From Paenibacillus tundrae (lineage in GTDB: Bacteria > Bacillota > Bacilli > Paenibacillales > Paenibacillaceae), in contig NZ_CP145605.1 of the NCBI RefSeq assembly GCF_036884255.1, positions 1,922,001 through 1,986,000 of the forward strand: a stretch of DNA of 64,000 nt. Reading direction: 5' to 3'. The position numbers and the translations under genes are program-made. The notes beneath the pieces were generated by a model, which saw nothing but the letters and a program-made list of their open reading frames with translations, ran no database searches and was not told where the DNA came from. Of the stretch, positions 17,944-27,818 are shown one piece after another; within the stretch, counting starts at the first letter, position 1, and the number at the start of each line of letters is the position of its first letter.

Positions 17944-19120
17944 ACAGAACAAAAATTCCGGTTCTTCTGATTCTTCTGAATTGAAATTCGATACCAAACT
18001 GCTGCATTTCGGGGATGAGGTAGACAAAACGACGGGAGCTTCCAGTGTGCCGATCTATCAGGCGTCCACCTTCCATCATTTTGATATCTTCAATCCACCA
18101 CAACATGATTACAGTCGTTCAGGGAATCCTACGCGTCAGGCTTTGGAGGATTACATCACCCTGCTAGAAGGCGGGGTACGTGGTTTTGCGTATTCTTCAG
18201 GGATGGCAGCAATCTCCAGTGTCTTCATGATGTTCTCGGCGGGGGATCATATCATCGTGACAGAGGACGTTTACGGCGGAACGTATCGCTTGCTGACTTC
18301 GATTTTAAACCGGATGCAGATTGATACGACATTTGTCGATATGACAGATATCGAAGAAGTGAAAGCAGCGATTCAGCCCAATACGAAAGCCGTTTATATG
18401 GAGACACCATCCAATCCAACGCTGAAGATTACGGATATCGCTGCAGTAACATCATGGGCTCAGGAGCATGAATTAGTTACAATTCTGGACAACACATTTA
18501 TGACACCTTACTACCAGCGTCCAATAGAGTTAGGTGTAGATATCGTTGTACATAGTGCTACTAAGTTCCTTGGTGGTCACAGCGATGTGTTAGCAGGGCT
18601 TGCTGTAGCTCGTACAGAAGCTCTGGGTAAACAGCTCAAGCAGTTGCAGAACGGGTTGGGTACTGTGCTTGGAGCGCAAGAGTCCTGGCTACTCATGCGT
18701 GGAATGAAGACACTTGGTGCTCGTATGGCACACAGTGAACAGAGCACAGCCAAGCTTGCGGCTTGGTTAAATGAACGAAGTGATGTTTCAGCTGTTTATT
18801 ATCCAGGGTTACAGGATCATCCAGGTCGCGAAGTGCACGAACGCCAGTCAACAGGCTATGGTGCTGTCGTATCCTTTGATGTAGGTTCTGGTGATCGTGC
18901 CAAAGCAGTGCTTAATCGTGTGAAGCTACCAATCGTTGCTGTGAGCTTGGGAGCAGTAGAGAGTATATTGTCTTATCCTGCAATGATGTCTCATGCCGCA
19001 ATGCCTGCAGCGGTTCGTCGTGATCGCGGAATCACGGATGGATTGCTTCGCTTCTCGGTCGGTCTTGAGGACATTGATGATTTGATTGCGGATTTGGAGC
19101 AAGCACTTCAAGAATCCTAG
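17936..19120 (+). CDS. metC: Cystathionine beta-lyase
   Basis: A 394-aa PLP enzyme homologous to metI (about the same fold; YSRSGNPTR, AYSSGMAAIS, VHSATKFLGGHSD with lysine near residue 209). It splits cystathionine to homocysteine, completing transsulfuration. ATG 17936 follows AAGGAGGAG inside the end of metI, an eight-base overlap. The serine-rich N-terminal 15 residues are an extension relative to metI. Confidence 0.92.
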   Translation: MSEQNKNSGSSDSSELKFDTKLLHFGDEVDKTTGASSVPIYQASTFHHFDIFNPPQHDYSRSGNPTRQALEDYITLLEGGVRGFAYSSGMAAISSVFMMFSAGDHIIVTEDVYGGTYRLLTSILNRMQIDTTFVDMTDIEEVKAAIQPNTKAVYMETPSNPTLKITDIAAVTSWAQEHELVTILDNTFMTPYYQRPIELGVDIVVHSATKFLGGHSDVLAGLAVARTEALGKQLKQLQNGLGTVLGAQESWLLMRGMKTLGARMAHSEQSTAKLAAWLNERSDVSAVYYPGLQDHPGREVHERQSTGYGAVVSFDVGSGDRAKAVLNRVKLPIVAVSLGAVESILSYPAMMSHAAMPAAVRRDRGITDGLLRFSVGLEDIDDLIADLEQALQES

Positions 19121-19166
19121 AAATCTTCTCTGACAGCAGTAAAAAATATACAATTTGATATGCATG

Positions 19167-19335
19167 TGTTCAAAAAAGTTGGTTTTCAGTACCAAGAAGA
19201 TGGGATGAAGATTGAAATAGAGTAGCGGAGCGTAGATTAAGATACGTGAGCAACGGATATTTCGGCTAAATTCCATCTTCGACGCTGAGATGCTGTTAGG
19301 CATCCTTCGTAATCAAAAGCGGATTTATTTGAACA
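19167..19335. repeat. MITE-like intergenic repeat, copy A
   Basis: A 169-bp element with imperfect inverted ends: left TGTTCAAAAAAGTTGGTTTTC and right (reverse complement) TGTTCAAATAAATCCGCTTTTGATTACG. The right part, CATCCTTCGTAATCAAAAGCGGA, recurs at 44021 and, inverted, at 49250. It lies between metC and mqnC with no coding potential. Confidence 0.7.
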
Positions 19336-19366
19336 ATTCTATATGTCTACATTTTCACTTATTTTT

Positions 19367-19395
19367 AAAGCACCTGCTCATAAGGTGCTTTTTTT
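19367..19395 (+). terminator. Terminator before mqnC
   Basis: Stem AAAGCACCT / AGGTGCTTT around GCTCATA with a T run; ends the met operon read-through. Confidence 0.85.
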
Positions 19396-19523
19396 CACAT
19401 GTAACCTGTGTTACGATAGTTGGAGTACAGAAATACGATGTTTTCACCGGAACTTGTGTATCTAGTCCACAAGCTAGGATGATCGTTATCATATTTTCAC
19501 TTCATGAGGGAGGCTTTTTTATA

Positions 19524-20663
19524 ATGAGTACGGTAGACCGTATCTTAGATAAAGCCCTTCGGGGCGAGCGTTTAGATTTGGAAGATACGATTCAACTATT
19601 TGAATCGGACGAAGTGGACAAAATTGGGGCGGCAGCTAATGTTATCATGAAACGCATGCACCCTGAACCATACAGAACATTCGTAATTGGGCGTAACATC
19701 AACTACACAAACGTATGCGATGTATACTGCCGTTTTTGTGCTTTCTATCGCAGACCTGGTTCCGATGAAGGCTACGTATTGCCAGATGAACTGATCTTCC
19801 AGAAGATTCAGGAGACGGAAGACGTTAACGGTACCGAAATTCTTATGCAAGGCGGTACGAACCCGAATTTGCCATTCAGCTATTACACAGACATCCTCAG
19901 AGAGATTAAAGCGCGTTTCCCGAATATCACAATGCACTCCTTCTCTCCAGCTGAAATTATGAAAATGGTTGAAGTTTCGGATGGTCTTACACTGGAAGAG
20001 GTTGTACGTGCGATTCACGAAGCAGGATTGGATTCCCTCCCAGGTGGTGGTGCTGAGATTCTAGACGACCGTACACGTCGCAAAATCAGCCGTCTAAAAG
20101 GCTCATGGCGCGATTGGATGGACGTTATGCAAACGGCTCACCGGATTGGTATGAACACAACAGCAACGATGGTTATAGGTCTTGGTGAATCCATGGAAGA
20201 GCGTGCATTACATCTGATGCGTGTCCGTGAAGCTCAGGACGAATGTATCGCTAATAAATATGACTCTGAAGGGTTCTTGGCATTTATTCCATGGACATTC
20301 CAGCCGGATAATACGAACCTCAAATTAGAGCGTCAGACACCTCAAGAGTATCTAAAAACTGTGGCAATCAGCCGTCTGGTATTGGATAACATCAAAAACA
20401 TTCAATCCTCATGGGTTACAATGGGACCTGAGATTGGTAAGAAATCCCTCGAGTTTGGTTGCAATGACTTCGGTAGCACAATGATCGAGGAGAATGTCGT
20501 ATCCGCGGCAGGTGCAACTTACAAAGTAAACATTGGTTCAATTCTTCAACTGATTCGTGAAGCAGGTTACATTCCAGCTCAACGTAATACGAGATACGAA
20601 ATTCTGCGTATGTTTGATGAGGAAGAGAATACCCTTGACCAAGACTTCGTTATGCAGAACTAA
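19524..20663 (+). CDS. mqnC: Cyclic dehypoxanthinyl futalosine synthase (radical SAM)
   Basis: A 379-aa radical SAM enzyme of the futalosine route to menaquinone. The cluster motif CDVYCRFC (Cys at about 65, 69, 72) follows IGRNINYTNVC; MQGGTNPNLPFSYYTDI, HSFSPAEI, GLDSLPGGGAEIL and FIPWTFQPDNT are MqnC-type segments. Start ATG 19524 with GGGAGG ten bases upstream. It stands alone here, with no mqnA, mqnB, mqnD or mqnE nearby, and ends at a terminator. Confidence 0.92.
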   Translation: MSTVDRILDKALRGERLDLEDTIQLFESDEVDKIGAAANVIMKRMHPEPYRTFVIGRNINYTNVCDVYCRFCAFYRRPGSDEGYVLPDELIFQKIQETEDVNGTEILMQGGTNPNLPFSYYTDILREIKARFPNITMHSFSPAEIMKMVEVSDGLTLEEVVRAIHEAGLDSLPGGGAEILDDRTRRKISRLKGSWRDWMDVMQTAHRIGMNTTATMVIGLGESMEERALHLMRVREAQDECIANKYDSEGFLAFIPWTFQPDNTNLKLERQTPQEYLKTVAISRLVLDNIKNIQSSWVTMGPEIGKKSLEFGCNDFGSTMIEENVVSAAGATYKVNIGSILQLIREAGYIPAQRNTRYEILRMFDEEENTLDQDFVMQN

Positions 20664-20708
20664 TAATTAATTGAACGTAAGCTTATTGATTCTTCAAGAA
20701 GCCATAAT

Positions 20709-20748
20709 GTCGCGAGTTCCTTCATGTAGAAGGACTTCGCGGCTTTTT
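20709..20748 (+). terminator. Terminator after mqnC
   Basis: Stem GTCGCGAGTTCCTTC / GAAGGACTTCGCGGC and TTTTT. Confidence 0.9.
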
Positions 20749-20927
20749 GTATTATCGACTAATATTTTTTATTTAGGAAAATGGAGAGCCTAGTCAGATC
20801 ATGAAACAGTATATAATCCACATATGAAGGTATTTTATATTCTTATTGAACTGGTACAATGAAAAAGCAATGTATTTTACATGACCTCAGATGTTCTCAA
20901 ATGATGTATAGGGAAAGGGGTAGGATG

Positions 20928-21857
20928 ATGAAGCAAAGAATACTTGGAAGGACAGGACTAAATGTCCCCATACTAAGCTTTGGTGCATCTTCCTTGGGTT
21001 CGGTATCTCGTAATATTGATCCTAACGAAGGTATTCGTACAGTACATGCTGCACTAGATGTAGGCATGAACTACATTGATGTGTCTCCTTATTATGGATT
21101 AACGAAAGCTGAGACCGTGCTAGGTCATGCAATTCGTACTGTGCCACGTCAATCCTATACGTTATCTACGAAGGTAGGGCGATATGGTGAGCATGAGTTT
21201 GATTTTTCACGTAAGCGCATTCAGGAAAGTGTGCAGCAGAGCTTAACAAGACTTCACACAGACTATATTGATATGTTGTTTCTTCATGATATTGAGTTTG
21301 TACCAGCTGATATCATTATTGAAGAAGCCTTCCCAACCTTGTTAGACCTCAAAGCGCAAGGAGTCATTCGATTCGCGGGCATATGTGGACTGCCTTTAAC
21401 CTTGTTCGAGAAAGTATTGCCACAGATCGAAGCCGATGCGATCATCTCGTATTGTCATTACACCTTAAATGATACATCGTTATTATCTCTGCTGCCGCTA
21501 TTGGAAAAAAACAATGTTGGTCTTGTGAATGCTTCGCCACTCTCCATGGGTTTGTTAAGTACTAGAGGTGCGCCGGCTTGGCACCCTGCGACTGAACGAG
21601 TGAAGCAGATTTGCTTGGAGGCTGCGCAATTCTGTGCCGAGCAAGGAAGTAACATCGCGAAGCTTGCTGTGCAGTATGCAACCGCCAATGAGCAGATCCC
21701 AACCACTTTGGTGAGTAGTGCGAGTGTTGAGAATATCCGCAATAATGCTGACTGGCTAGATGAGGAGTTAGATGAGGAATTGCTCTCAGCAGTGCTCCGT
21801 ATACTTGCACCAATTCATAATGAGACTTGGCCAAGTGGTCTTTCAGAATATAATTAA
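20928..21857 (+). CDS. Aldo/keto reductase, L-galactose/L-fucose dehydrogenase-like
   Basis: A 309-aa AKR enzyme. The catalytic tetrad is visible: Asp/Tyr in IDVSPYYGL, Lys in STKVGRY and His in MLFLHDIEF; the NAD(P) region follows with FAGICGLPL. The subgroup resembles L-galactose and L-fucose dehydrogenases. Two adjacent ATGs (20925, 20928) follow AAAGGGG; the second has better spacing. It is 33 bp before a zinc dehydrogenase, so the two probably oxidise a sugar and its acid or polyol in sequence. Confidence 0.82.
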   Translation: MKQRILGRTGLNVPILSFGASSLGSVSRNIDPNEGIRTVHAALDVGMNYIDVSPYYGLTKAETVLGHAIRTVPRQSYTLSTKVGRYGEHEFDFSRKRIQESVQQSLTRLHTDYIDMLFLHDIEFVPADIIIEEAFPTLLDLKAQGVIRFAGICGLPLTLFEKVLPQIEADAIISYCHYTLNDTSLLSLLPLLEKNNVGLVNASPLSMGLLSTRGAPAWHPATERVKQICLEAAQFCAEQGSNIAKLAVQYATANEQIPTTLVSSASVENIRNNADWLDEELDEELLSAVLRILAPIHNETWPSGLSEYN

Positions 21858-21890
21858 AATCATCTAGGAAGCATCTAAGGGGGAGTAGAG

Positions 21891-22904
21891 ATGAGAGCTG
21901 TCGTATGTGAAGAGGTTGAACATCTAACCTTACAGGACGTACCTGAGCCTGAACGAACCGAGCATGAGGCGATCGTTTCAATTAAACGCATTGGTATCTG
22001 TGGTACAGACCTTCATGCGTATAAGGGGAACCAGCCATTTTTTACGTATCCTCGTGTGTTAGGACATGAATTAGCAGGTGTCATAGAAGATATCGGGCAT
22101 AATGAAGCAGGTTTACAAATCGGCGATACGGTTAGCATTATTCCATATCTGCACTGTGGACGATGTATCGCGTGTCGTTCAGGTAAAACGAATTGCTGTG
22201 TCTCCATGCAGGTGATGGGTGTACATGTAGATGGCGGCATGCGAGAAAGAATAGCGGTACCTGTATCTCATCTATTGCGAGCGGAAGGGCTGACGTTGGA
22301 TGAAGCGGCGATGGTCGAACCCCTGAGTATTGGAGCTCATGCTGTAAGAAGAGCTAGAATACAACCAGGAGAACAGGTTGTTGTTATCGGTGCAGGACCG
22401 ATTGGTCTTGGGGTAATGGCATTCGCCAAACAAGCGGGAGCTAGAGTTATTGCTGTGGATCGAAATCAGGAACGATTGGAACTTAGCCGCTCTTTGGCAG
22501 GGGCAGACATCCTGGTACAAGCAACAGGACAAGCAGTGGAACAAGTCAGAGAAGTTACAGAGGGAGATTACGCTACCGCGGTCTTCGATGCAACAGGTAA
22601 CGTTAATTCAATGAATGAAGCCATTCGTTATGTTGCTCATGGTGGGCAGCTAGTATATGTAGGTTTGGTCAAAGCAGATATTATCTTCCATGACCCGGAG
22701 TTTCATAAACGGGAGATGAGTATACTGGGAAGTCGGAACGCGACCCGAGAGGACTTTGAACAGGTCATGCAAGTTTTGCAAGCGAAAAGACTGGATCTGG
22801 ATGCCTACATTACGCATCGAACGTCTTTTGATCTGTTACCTTCGGCTATCGAGCAGTGGCTACTTCCAGAGTCTAAGGTCGTTAAAGCGATCGTTGAATT
22901 ATAG
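21891..22904 (+). CDS. Zinc-dependent medium-chain dehydrogenase
   Basis: A 337-aa enzyme of the L-threonine/sorbitol dehydrogenase group. Catalytic zinc ligands are in GICGTDLHAYKG and LGHELAGVIE; the structural zinc site is CGRCIACRSGKTNCC (four Cys). The Rossmann motif VIGAGPIGLGVM is near residue 165. The likely substrate is a polyol or sugar acid, by pairing with the aldo/keto reductase. Start ATG follows AAGGGGGAG. Confidence 0.85.
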   Translation: MRAVVCEEVEHLTLQDVPEPERTEHEAIVSIKRIGICGTDLHAYKGNQPFFTYPRVLGHELAGVIEDIGHNEAGLQIGDTVSIIPYLHCGRCIACRSGKTNCCVSMQVMGVHVDGGMRERIAVPVSHLLRAEGLTLDEAAMVEPLSIGAHAVRRARIQPGEQVVVIGAGPIGLGVMAFAKQAGARVIAVDRNQERLELSRSLAGADILVQATGQAVEQVREVTEGDYATAVFDATGNVNSMNEAIRYVAHGGQLVYVGLVKADIIFHDPEFHKREMSILGSRNATREDFEQVMQVLQAKRLDLDAYITHRTSFDLLPSAIEQWLLPESKVVKAIVEL

Positions 22905-22927
22905 TGTTCGTTCCTAACAACATAAAA

Positions 22928-22998
22928 AATACCAAAAACTCTCTCAGATCCTCAGGATAACAAGTATCCAGAAGGTAGAGAGAGTCTTTGGTGTATTT
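22928..22998. terminator. Bidirectional terminator
   Basis: Long stem AATACCAAA..ACTCTCTC / GAGAGAGTCTTTGGTGTATT. T-rich tails exist on both strands, so it serves the dehydrogenase and the convergent YitT gene. Confidence 0.8.
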
Positions 22999-23033
22999 CG
23001 CTATATCATAGTGACCGTTTATAGAAGTCAAGA

Positions 23034-23939
23034 TCACTTCTCTGGATTCGTGACAAGACCCGCATGTGGATCAATGTGTCGCACGATTGATTTGAGCCAG
23101 ATCATTTCAAGAAAGTGAACCTCGTAATAGAGTGCGCCTGGAAAATGTTGAACCCATCCATCGCTTGCAGCGGATTGGAGAGAATGACTTGGTGGGTTTG
23201 GTGTTACAGGTTCTCGGCGTAATCGTTTCCGCAAAGCCTGCGTGACTTGATCCCTCTGCGCGGTTAAGATATACACCTTGCGTTTCGCAGAGAATCCGCG
23301 GAAAGCGACATACACCATTTCATAAGCAATTAGATATGCAATGACAGAGTACATGGCCTGATCCCAACCAAATACAACACCTGCAGCCGTTAGAATCAGC
23401 AAGTTAAACAGCATGATTATTTTTTCGATAAGCATCCGTTTCCCGCTAAATAAACGTTCGGGTGGCCGAGAAGACGGATCACCGATTTCCAGCGTATCCA
23501 GTGTCCCGCCATAACGCACCACTAGTCCGATTCCTATTCCCAGACATAACCCGCCGAACATCGCTGCGGCAAGTGGGTGTTCTACTAGTGGTGGCATGGG
23601 ATGAAGCACGATGGCACCGATCGAAAAGACAACCAGACCCAACACAGTAACGAGCACAAACTTTTTCTGCACGATCTTGTAGGAAATAAATATAAATGGA
23701 ACGTTGAACAAGAAGAGGAATAATCCAATTCTCATCTCAGTCCAATGAGCAAATAACGATGAAATGCCCGTAATGCCTCCAATAATAATCTTATTGGGGT
23801 GAAGGAACAATTCAAGTCCCACGGAGGCCAGAATACCACCTGCTATCACAAATAAAAGGTTTAACAGGCGACGACTTGATGTGATTCTGGTCTTGGCGGT
23901 ATGTGGCGCCGGATTAGCCGATATCAGAGGTGCTTTCAT
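23034..23939 (-). CDS. YitT-family membrane protein
   Basis: A 301-aa protein with five to six membrane segments (VIAGGILASVGLELFLHPNK, IGGITGISSLFAH, LFLFLFNVPFIF and so on) matching the YitT/DUF161 domain, followed by a soluble C-terminal DUF2179 domain (KVYILTAQRDQVTQALRK). The family is widespread in Bacillota with unknown transport role. The start is the ATG at 23939. Residues 1-25 are a polar extension before the first membrane helix. Confidence 0.86.
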   Translation of the reverse strand: MKAPLISANPAPHTAKTRITSSRRLLNLLFVIAGGILASVGLELFLHPNKIIIGGITGISSLFAHWTEMRIGLFLFLFNVPFIFISYKIVQKKFVLVTVLGLVVFSIGAIVLHPMPPLVEHPLAAAMFGGLCLGIGIGLVVRYGGTLDTLEIGDPSSRPPERLFSGKRMLIEKIIMLFNLLILTAAGVVFGWDQAMYSVIAYLIAYEMVYVAFRGFSAKRKVYILTAQRDQVTQALRKRLRREPVTPNPPSHSLQSAASDGWVQHFPGALYYEVHFLEMIWLKSIVRHIDPHAGLVTNPEK

Positions 23940-24046
23940 ACGTCATCCTCCTTTGTGCGGTTCCGAGCCCTTCTCCCTGGGTTATTCACAGAAAGATCGG
24001 CGTAGAGCCGCGAGTTGCTATATAATGTCTATTCCACATAGACATG

Positions 24047-25285
24047 TCATCCTTCTTTTTGCAAAACCTTAGGTTCTTCTTTTTTCTTGCGTTGGTCTTT
24101 GAACTTAAATATTTTATCCAAAATTCTAAACACATGTTTGGACTCTTTGGTCAACAATGGTCCGAGGATTGCCAGAATGAGTACATATAACGCGGCAAAC
24201 GGTTGAATCATTGCCATCAGTCCCCCGGCTTTACCCATGTTGGCCAAGATAATGGAAAATTCACCACGTGATACAATGGTTAATCCAATATTAGCCGATG
24301 CTTTTGGAGATAAGCCTGCGCTACGGCCAGCCAGCATGCCTGCAAGGAAATTACCAAACAATGTAAGAGCTACTGCAACCAGAGCTAGCCACACGGCATC
24401 GCCACCCAGAGACAACGGATCAATGGAGAGCCCGAAGCTGAAGAAGAAAATGGCTCCAAAGAAGTCACGGAACGGCAGAATCAAGTGCTCAATCCGCTTA
24501 GCATGTTCTGTCTCAGCCAGCACGAGTCCAACTAACAAAGCACCAATGGCTTCAGCGACATGGATCGTTTCGGAAAATCCAGCTACAAGGAACAGTGCTC
24601 CAAATACGACTAGGGAGAAGAGTTCGTTGGAGCGGATTTTGAGCACCTTGTTAAGCAGTGGTGTTGCTTTCCGTCCAAGAATAATGACAATTAACATGAA
24701 CCCAAGGGCAATAAGCGCGGACATAATGACGCCTCCGACGGAGGATGAGTCACTGAGTACCAGTCCGGACAAGATCGAGATGTATACCGCGAGGAACACA
24801 TCTTCAAACATGATGATTCCCAGTATCATTTCAGTCTCTGGATTAGCTGTACGTTTCAGATCGACGAGTACCTTGGCTACAATGGCACTTGATGAAATGG
24901 TGGTGATACCGGCAATAACCAATGCTTCTGCAACTGGGAAACCGGAAACAAAACCGAAGATTAATCCCAGCGTAAAGTTAATACCGATGTAGATCGAGCC
25001 ACCTACTGCAATAGAGCGACCCGATTTCACCAACCGTCCTACCGAAAATTCAAGTCCGAGATAGAAGAGAAGGAATAGAATACCGATCCGACCCATGAAG
25101 TCGATAAAAGGCTGACTCTCGATGAATCGGAAGTCTAGATGCCAGATTTTCATGGCATGTGGACCAACGGCCATACCAATCAAAATATAAAAAGGAACAA
25201 CGGAAAAACGTAATTTAGCAGATAGGAGTCCGGCTGCTGCAATGAGCACCAGCGCTAGACCCACTTCGAATATCAAATGATCCAT
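24047..25285 (-). CDS. khtU: K+/H+ antiporter, CPA2 family
   Basis: A 412-aa membrane protein of the Kef/CPA2 family, about 12 hydrophobic segments. Family features include FYLGLEFSVGRLV, ITTISSSAIVAKVLVDL, FEDVFLAVYISI, and FSETIHVAEAIGALLVGLVLAETEH. It starts four bases after khtT, so the two are coupled. In Bacillus KhtTU expels K+ (or NH4+) and is gated by KhtT; khtS is missing here. Confidence 0.88.
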   Translation of the reverse strand: MDHLIFEVGLALVLIAAAGLLSAKLRFSVVPFYILIGMAVGPHAMKIWHLDFRFIESQPFIDFMGRIGILFLLFYLGLEFSVGRLVKSGRSIAVGGSIYIGINFTLGLIFGFVSGFPVAEALVIAGITTISSSAIVAKVLVDLKRTANPETEMILGIIMFEDVFLAVYISILSGLVLSDSSSVGGVIMSALIALGFMLIVIILGRKATPLLNKVLKIRSNELFSLVVFGALFLVAGFSETIHVAEAIGALLVGLVLAETEHAKRIEHLILPFRDFFGAIFFFSFGLSIDPLSLGGDAVWLALVAVALTLFGNFLAGMLAGRSAGLSPKASANIGLTIVSRGEFSIILANMGKAGGLMAMIQPFAALYVLILAILGPLLTKESKHVFRILDKIFKFKDQRKKKEEPKVLQKEG

Positions 25286-25289
25286 TCAC

Positions 25290-25784
25290 TCACCCCCTCC
25301 CGCTCAGGAGGAGGGATTTGAACAGTTTCTGCTGGTTACGTTCGCCGACAGCGACAACCGTCGATTCTGCAGTGATCACGACCTCCGGACCGGGGCTAAT
25401 ATGTTTTTTGTGGTTTTTCTCAACAACGGCAATAACCGTTGCTCCAGAGTTCTGACGTACGTCTAGTTCACCGATGGATTTACCGATACATCCATAGGAA
25501 GCCTCAATTTTGTACCATTCAATGATCAGGTCATCAAAAGTAACTTCAATATTCTCAAGCTGTTTTGGCTTATAGGTCAAGCCGCCGACAATAGCAGCAA
25601 TCTGTCTTGCTTCATAATCGTCCAGTGTAATCATGGAGATGCTTTGATCTGGATCATCATACTCAAAGTGATACATTTCACGACGTCCATCATCGTGAAT
25701 AATAATTACAATTTTATCGCCACTACTCGTTTCAATCTGAAATTTCTTACCGATACCTGGTAGATCCGTTTCGCGTACATCCAT
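25290..25784 (-). CDS. khtT: Antiporter regulatory subunit with RCK_C domain
   Basis: A 164-aa soluble protein. Residues 1-75 are the KhtT-specific N-domain ([31 protein letters not shown]), residues 85-160 the TrkA/RCK C-terminal domain ([22 protein letters not shown] then [20 protein letters not shown]), which binds c-di-AMP in the Bacillus protein. Start ATG 25784 follows AAGGAGG. It precedes khtU, and together they form a gated K+/H+ antiporter. Confidence 0.9.
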   Translation of the reverse strand: MDVRETDLPGIGKKFQIETSSGDKIVIIIHDDGRREMYHFEYDDPDQSISMITLDDYEARQIAAIVGGLTYKPKQLENIEVTFDDLIIEWYKIEASYGCIGKSIGELDVRQNSGATVIAVVEKNHKKHISPGPEVVITAESTVVAVGERNQQKLFKSLLLSGRG

Positions 25785-26107
25785 GGATAGTTGCCTCCTT
25801 AAAATGAGGGCTGGCCACAGAAGGCAGGCTTATTTCCCGTAAATCGAATGATCTAATGATGGGAAGAAACATTAAATATGCGGGTAAACAGAGCCAGGAA
25901 CTCCTGACACACAGCCGTAATGTTTTGAACTCAATTTTTAAATATGGGTATGACAAAAGAGTGCTACAAAGATTGGCATCCAAGCCAATAGGGTATTAAT
26001 ATCTAACTTAGCTAAAAGGGTAATGAGTTATGCACAAGTATTCCGTCTTTTCATAAATGAACGAAGAGGAGTCTCTATGCAAAGCAACCTTAAATACGCT
26101 GCAACGA

Positions 26108-26512
26108 CTAGCGAAGAGTGTACACGTATTTTGGTGCTATAGGGGTAGGGGAAACATACATACTGGTGTATTTAATAGGTAGCAGAATTAATCTGCGTTT
26201 AAACAGACAAATCAACGGTTTAAAGGGCAGACGTGGTGTTGGAATCCGCAAAATCAATAGTAATGCGAGCACAAGAAAGACAGGTTTCTTATGCACAACC
26301 GCAAGAAGTTTAGCCATCACTTGTGGGTATCTACGGATGACGGGCTTCTGTTGAGACTCTGGAATCTGAACCATTATTTCCTTATTAGAGTTTGAATCAA
26401 CAGATACACCGACAGCGGATTCTGTCTGCATCGGAATAGGGAAACACAGGGCTTGGAATACGCACAAAATGATAATCAAAACGCTGCGGACAATTCTTGG
26501 TTGTGTTCTCAT
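26108..26512 (-). CDS. Unknown small membrane protein
   Basis: A 134-aa frame preceded by AAAAGGGGGGAA about nine bases before the ATG. It has two hydrophobic segments: an N-terminal one (SVLIIILCVFQALCF) and a second at residues 78-90 (VFLVLALLLILRI), then a basic tail. I recognise no family. It is the only sizeable frame in a gap of about 1 kb, and it could be spurious. The other sequence between 25785 and 26820 shows no second candidate I trust. Confidence 0.45.
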   Translation of the reverse strand: MRTQPRIVRSVLIIILCVFQALCFPIPMQTESAVGVSVDSNSNKEIMVQIPESQQKPVIRRYPQVMAKLLAVVHKKPVFLVLALLLILRIPTPRLPFKPLICLFKRRLILLPIKYTSMYVSPTPIAPKYVYTLR

Positions 26513-26820
26513 TCTGGCTTCCCCCCTTTTCCGTGAAACATACTGTTATAAAAATAATAACACATTTTTGGCTGATCTCCAAACCACTTTTGAAAATAGA
26601 ATGCAATTTTTTGTGAATAAAGACCCCATATGATCAGCAACATGTAGTATAAAACTAGGAAAAAAGCCGCTAGATCTTGTACTTGAGAATGATTAAAGAG
26701 TGAATGTGGCAAAATGCTGAAATATACTGAGAAATCATGACATGCTTTCCATCAATCCGCTTCGTATATCCCCATTCACCTTGCCATATACTTTGAACAG
26801 GACGGAAAGGAGTGATTCTT

Positions 26821-27765
26821 GTGGAACTGTTTACCGTATGGACAGATGTATCTGGGCAAGAGGAAGCGGACCAATTTCATCACTGTATCAAAGAAAAAAC
26901 CAAAGGTTTACATATAAGTAAAAGAGGCTTCAGGCTTACCTTCAAACATAATGATGGTAGGGCAGTCTGGGTATGCAGAGGTAATGAGAATCACAATGAC
27001 TTCCAGCAATGGCTACCACAAATTAGTGAATTATTTGCTAATGGCTTGGCTGATTTTATTATGCTTACTCGCGAACGACATATGGTGGAAGATATGATCT
27101 CCAAAGCATGTTCCGTCATGGATGAGCACGAAGTAGAGAAGGTAAACCGAATTTGTATGCCGCTTTTGATCAATGGTGATCTGGATCAGCCAGGACTCCG
27201 TGAACGTCGACGCTCAACACTCGCAAGTGGATTGAAGAGGGATTTGGAGGATGTTCATTTTTTTCATCTAGATGGTATTGTGAACTTTCGAATGAAGCAG
27301 TACAAACAAGAGCTGCATGAGCTGGTGGAGTATGCTCTAGATGAGTTTTGGATGGATCGACAATACGAAGAATTTATGGGATTGCTTAAATATTTTGTTT
27401 TCTTCCAGGAAGCGAAGGTGCCTCTAATTCATCTCGTTCATAAAGGAAAGCATGAATTCCAAGTGTATGATGCTGCGCTTAATCTATTGCCTGTGCAAAA
27501 AGATGAACAGGTTGTGGTGGAGATGCCTGGACTGGAACTGGAAATGGATATAGAAGATATGATCGTGAGCACGCTTATATCGATCTCGCCTGAGAAAGTG
27601 ATGTTGCATACCAGCACAGTGGATATGCCCATTATTACTACCATTCGTCAGATCTTTGAGGACAAGGTGCAGTTATGCCATCATTGCCCGGAATGCGAGG
27701 TACTGCGCGCGGGTTTATTGACTGGTCTTGACGCAAGCGATCTCGGCAATTATAATAACTGTTGA
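26821..27765 (+). CDS. ytxC: Sporulation-associated protein YtxC-like
   Basis: A 314-aa protein with helical N-terminal half and a C-terminal segment of alternating strands, ELEMDIEDMIVSTLISISPEKVMLHT, ending in a CHHCPECE Cys/His cluster. It matches the YtxC family, known from sporulation gene sets but without defined activity. The GTG at 26821 lies eight bases after GGAAAGGAG; a GTG nine bases earlier is less well spaced. The motif C-x-x-C-x-x-C near the end may bind metal, my inference. Confidence 0.78.
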   Translation: MELFTVWTDVSGQEEADQFHHCIKEKTKGLHISKRGFRLTFKHNDGRAVWVCRGNENHNDFQQWLPQISELFANGLADFIMLTRERHMVEDMISKACSVMDEHEVEKVNRICMPLLINGDLDQPGLRERRRSTLASGLKRDLEDVHFFHLDGIVNFRMKQYKQELHELVEYALDEFWMDRQYEEFMGLLKYFVFFQEAKVPLIHLVHKGKHEFQVYDAALNLLPVQKDEQVVVEMPGLELEMDIEDMIVSTLISISPEKVMLHTSTVDMPIITTIRQIFEDKVQLCHHCPECEVLRAGLLTGLDASDLGNYNNC

Positions 27766-27818
27766 TCCACGAATTATGGGTCGAGTTACTTATAATGACT
27801 AATGAACTAAAAGCGTTG

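Noticed and set aside
24237..24992. 251-aa frame opposite khtU
   Set aside because: Ser/Asn/Ile-rich shadow without start signals; khtU has clear membrane-transport motifs.
26077..26142. 21-codon frame with AGAGGAG upstream
   Set aside because: Short, no hydrophobic or conserved feature, and it overlaps the end of the minus-strand frame at 26108.
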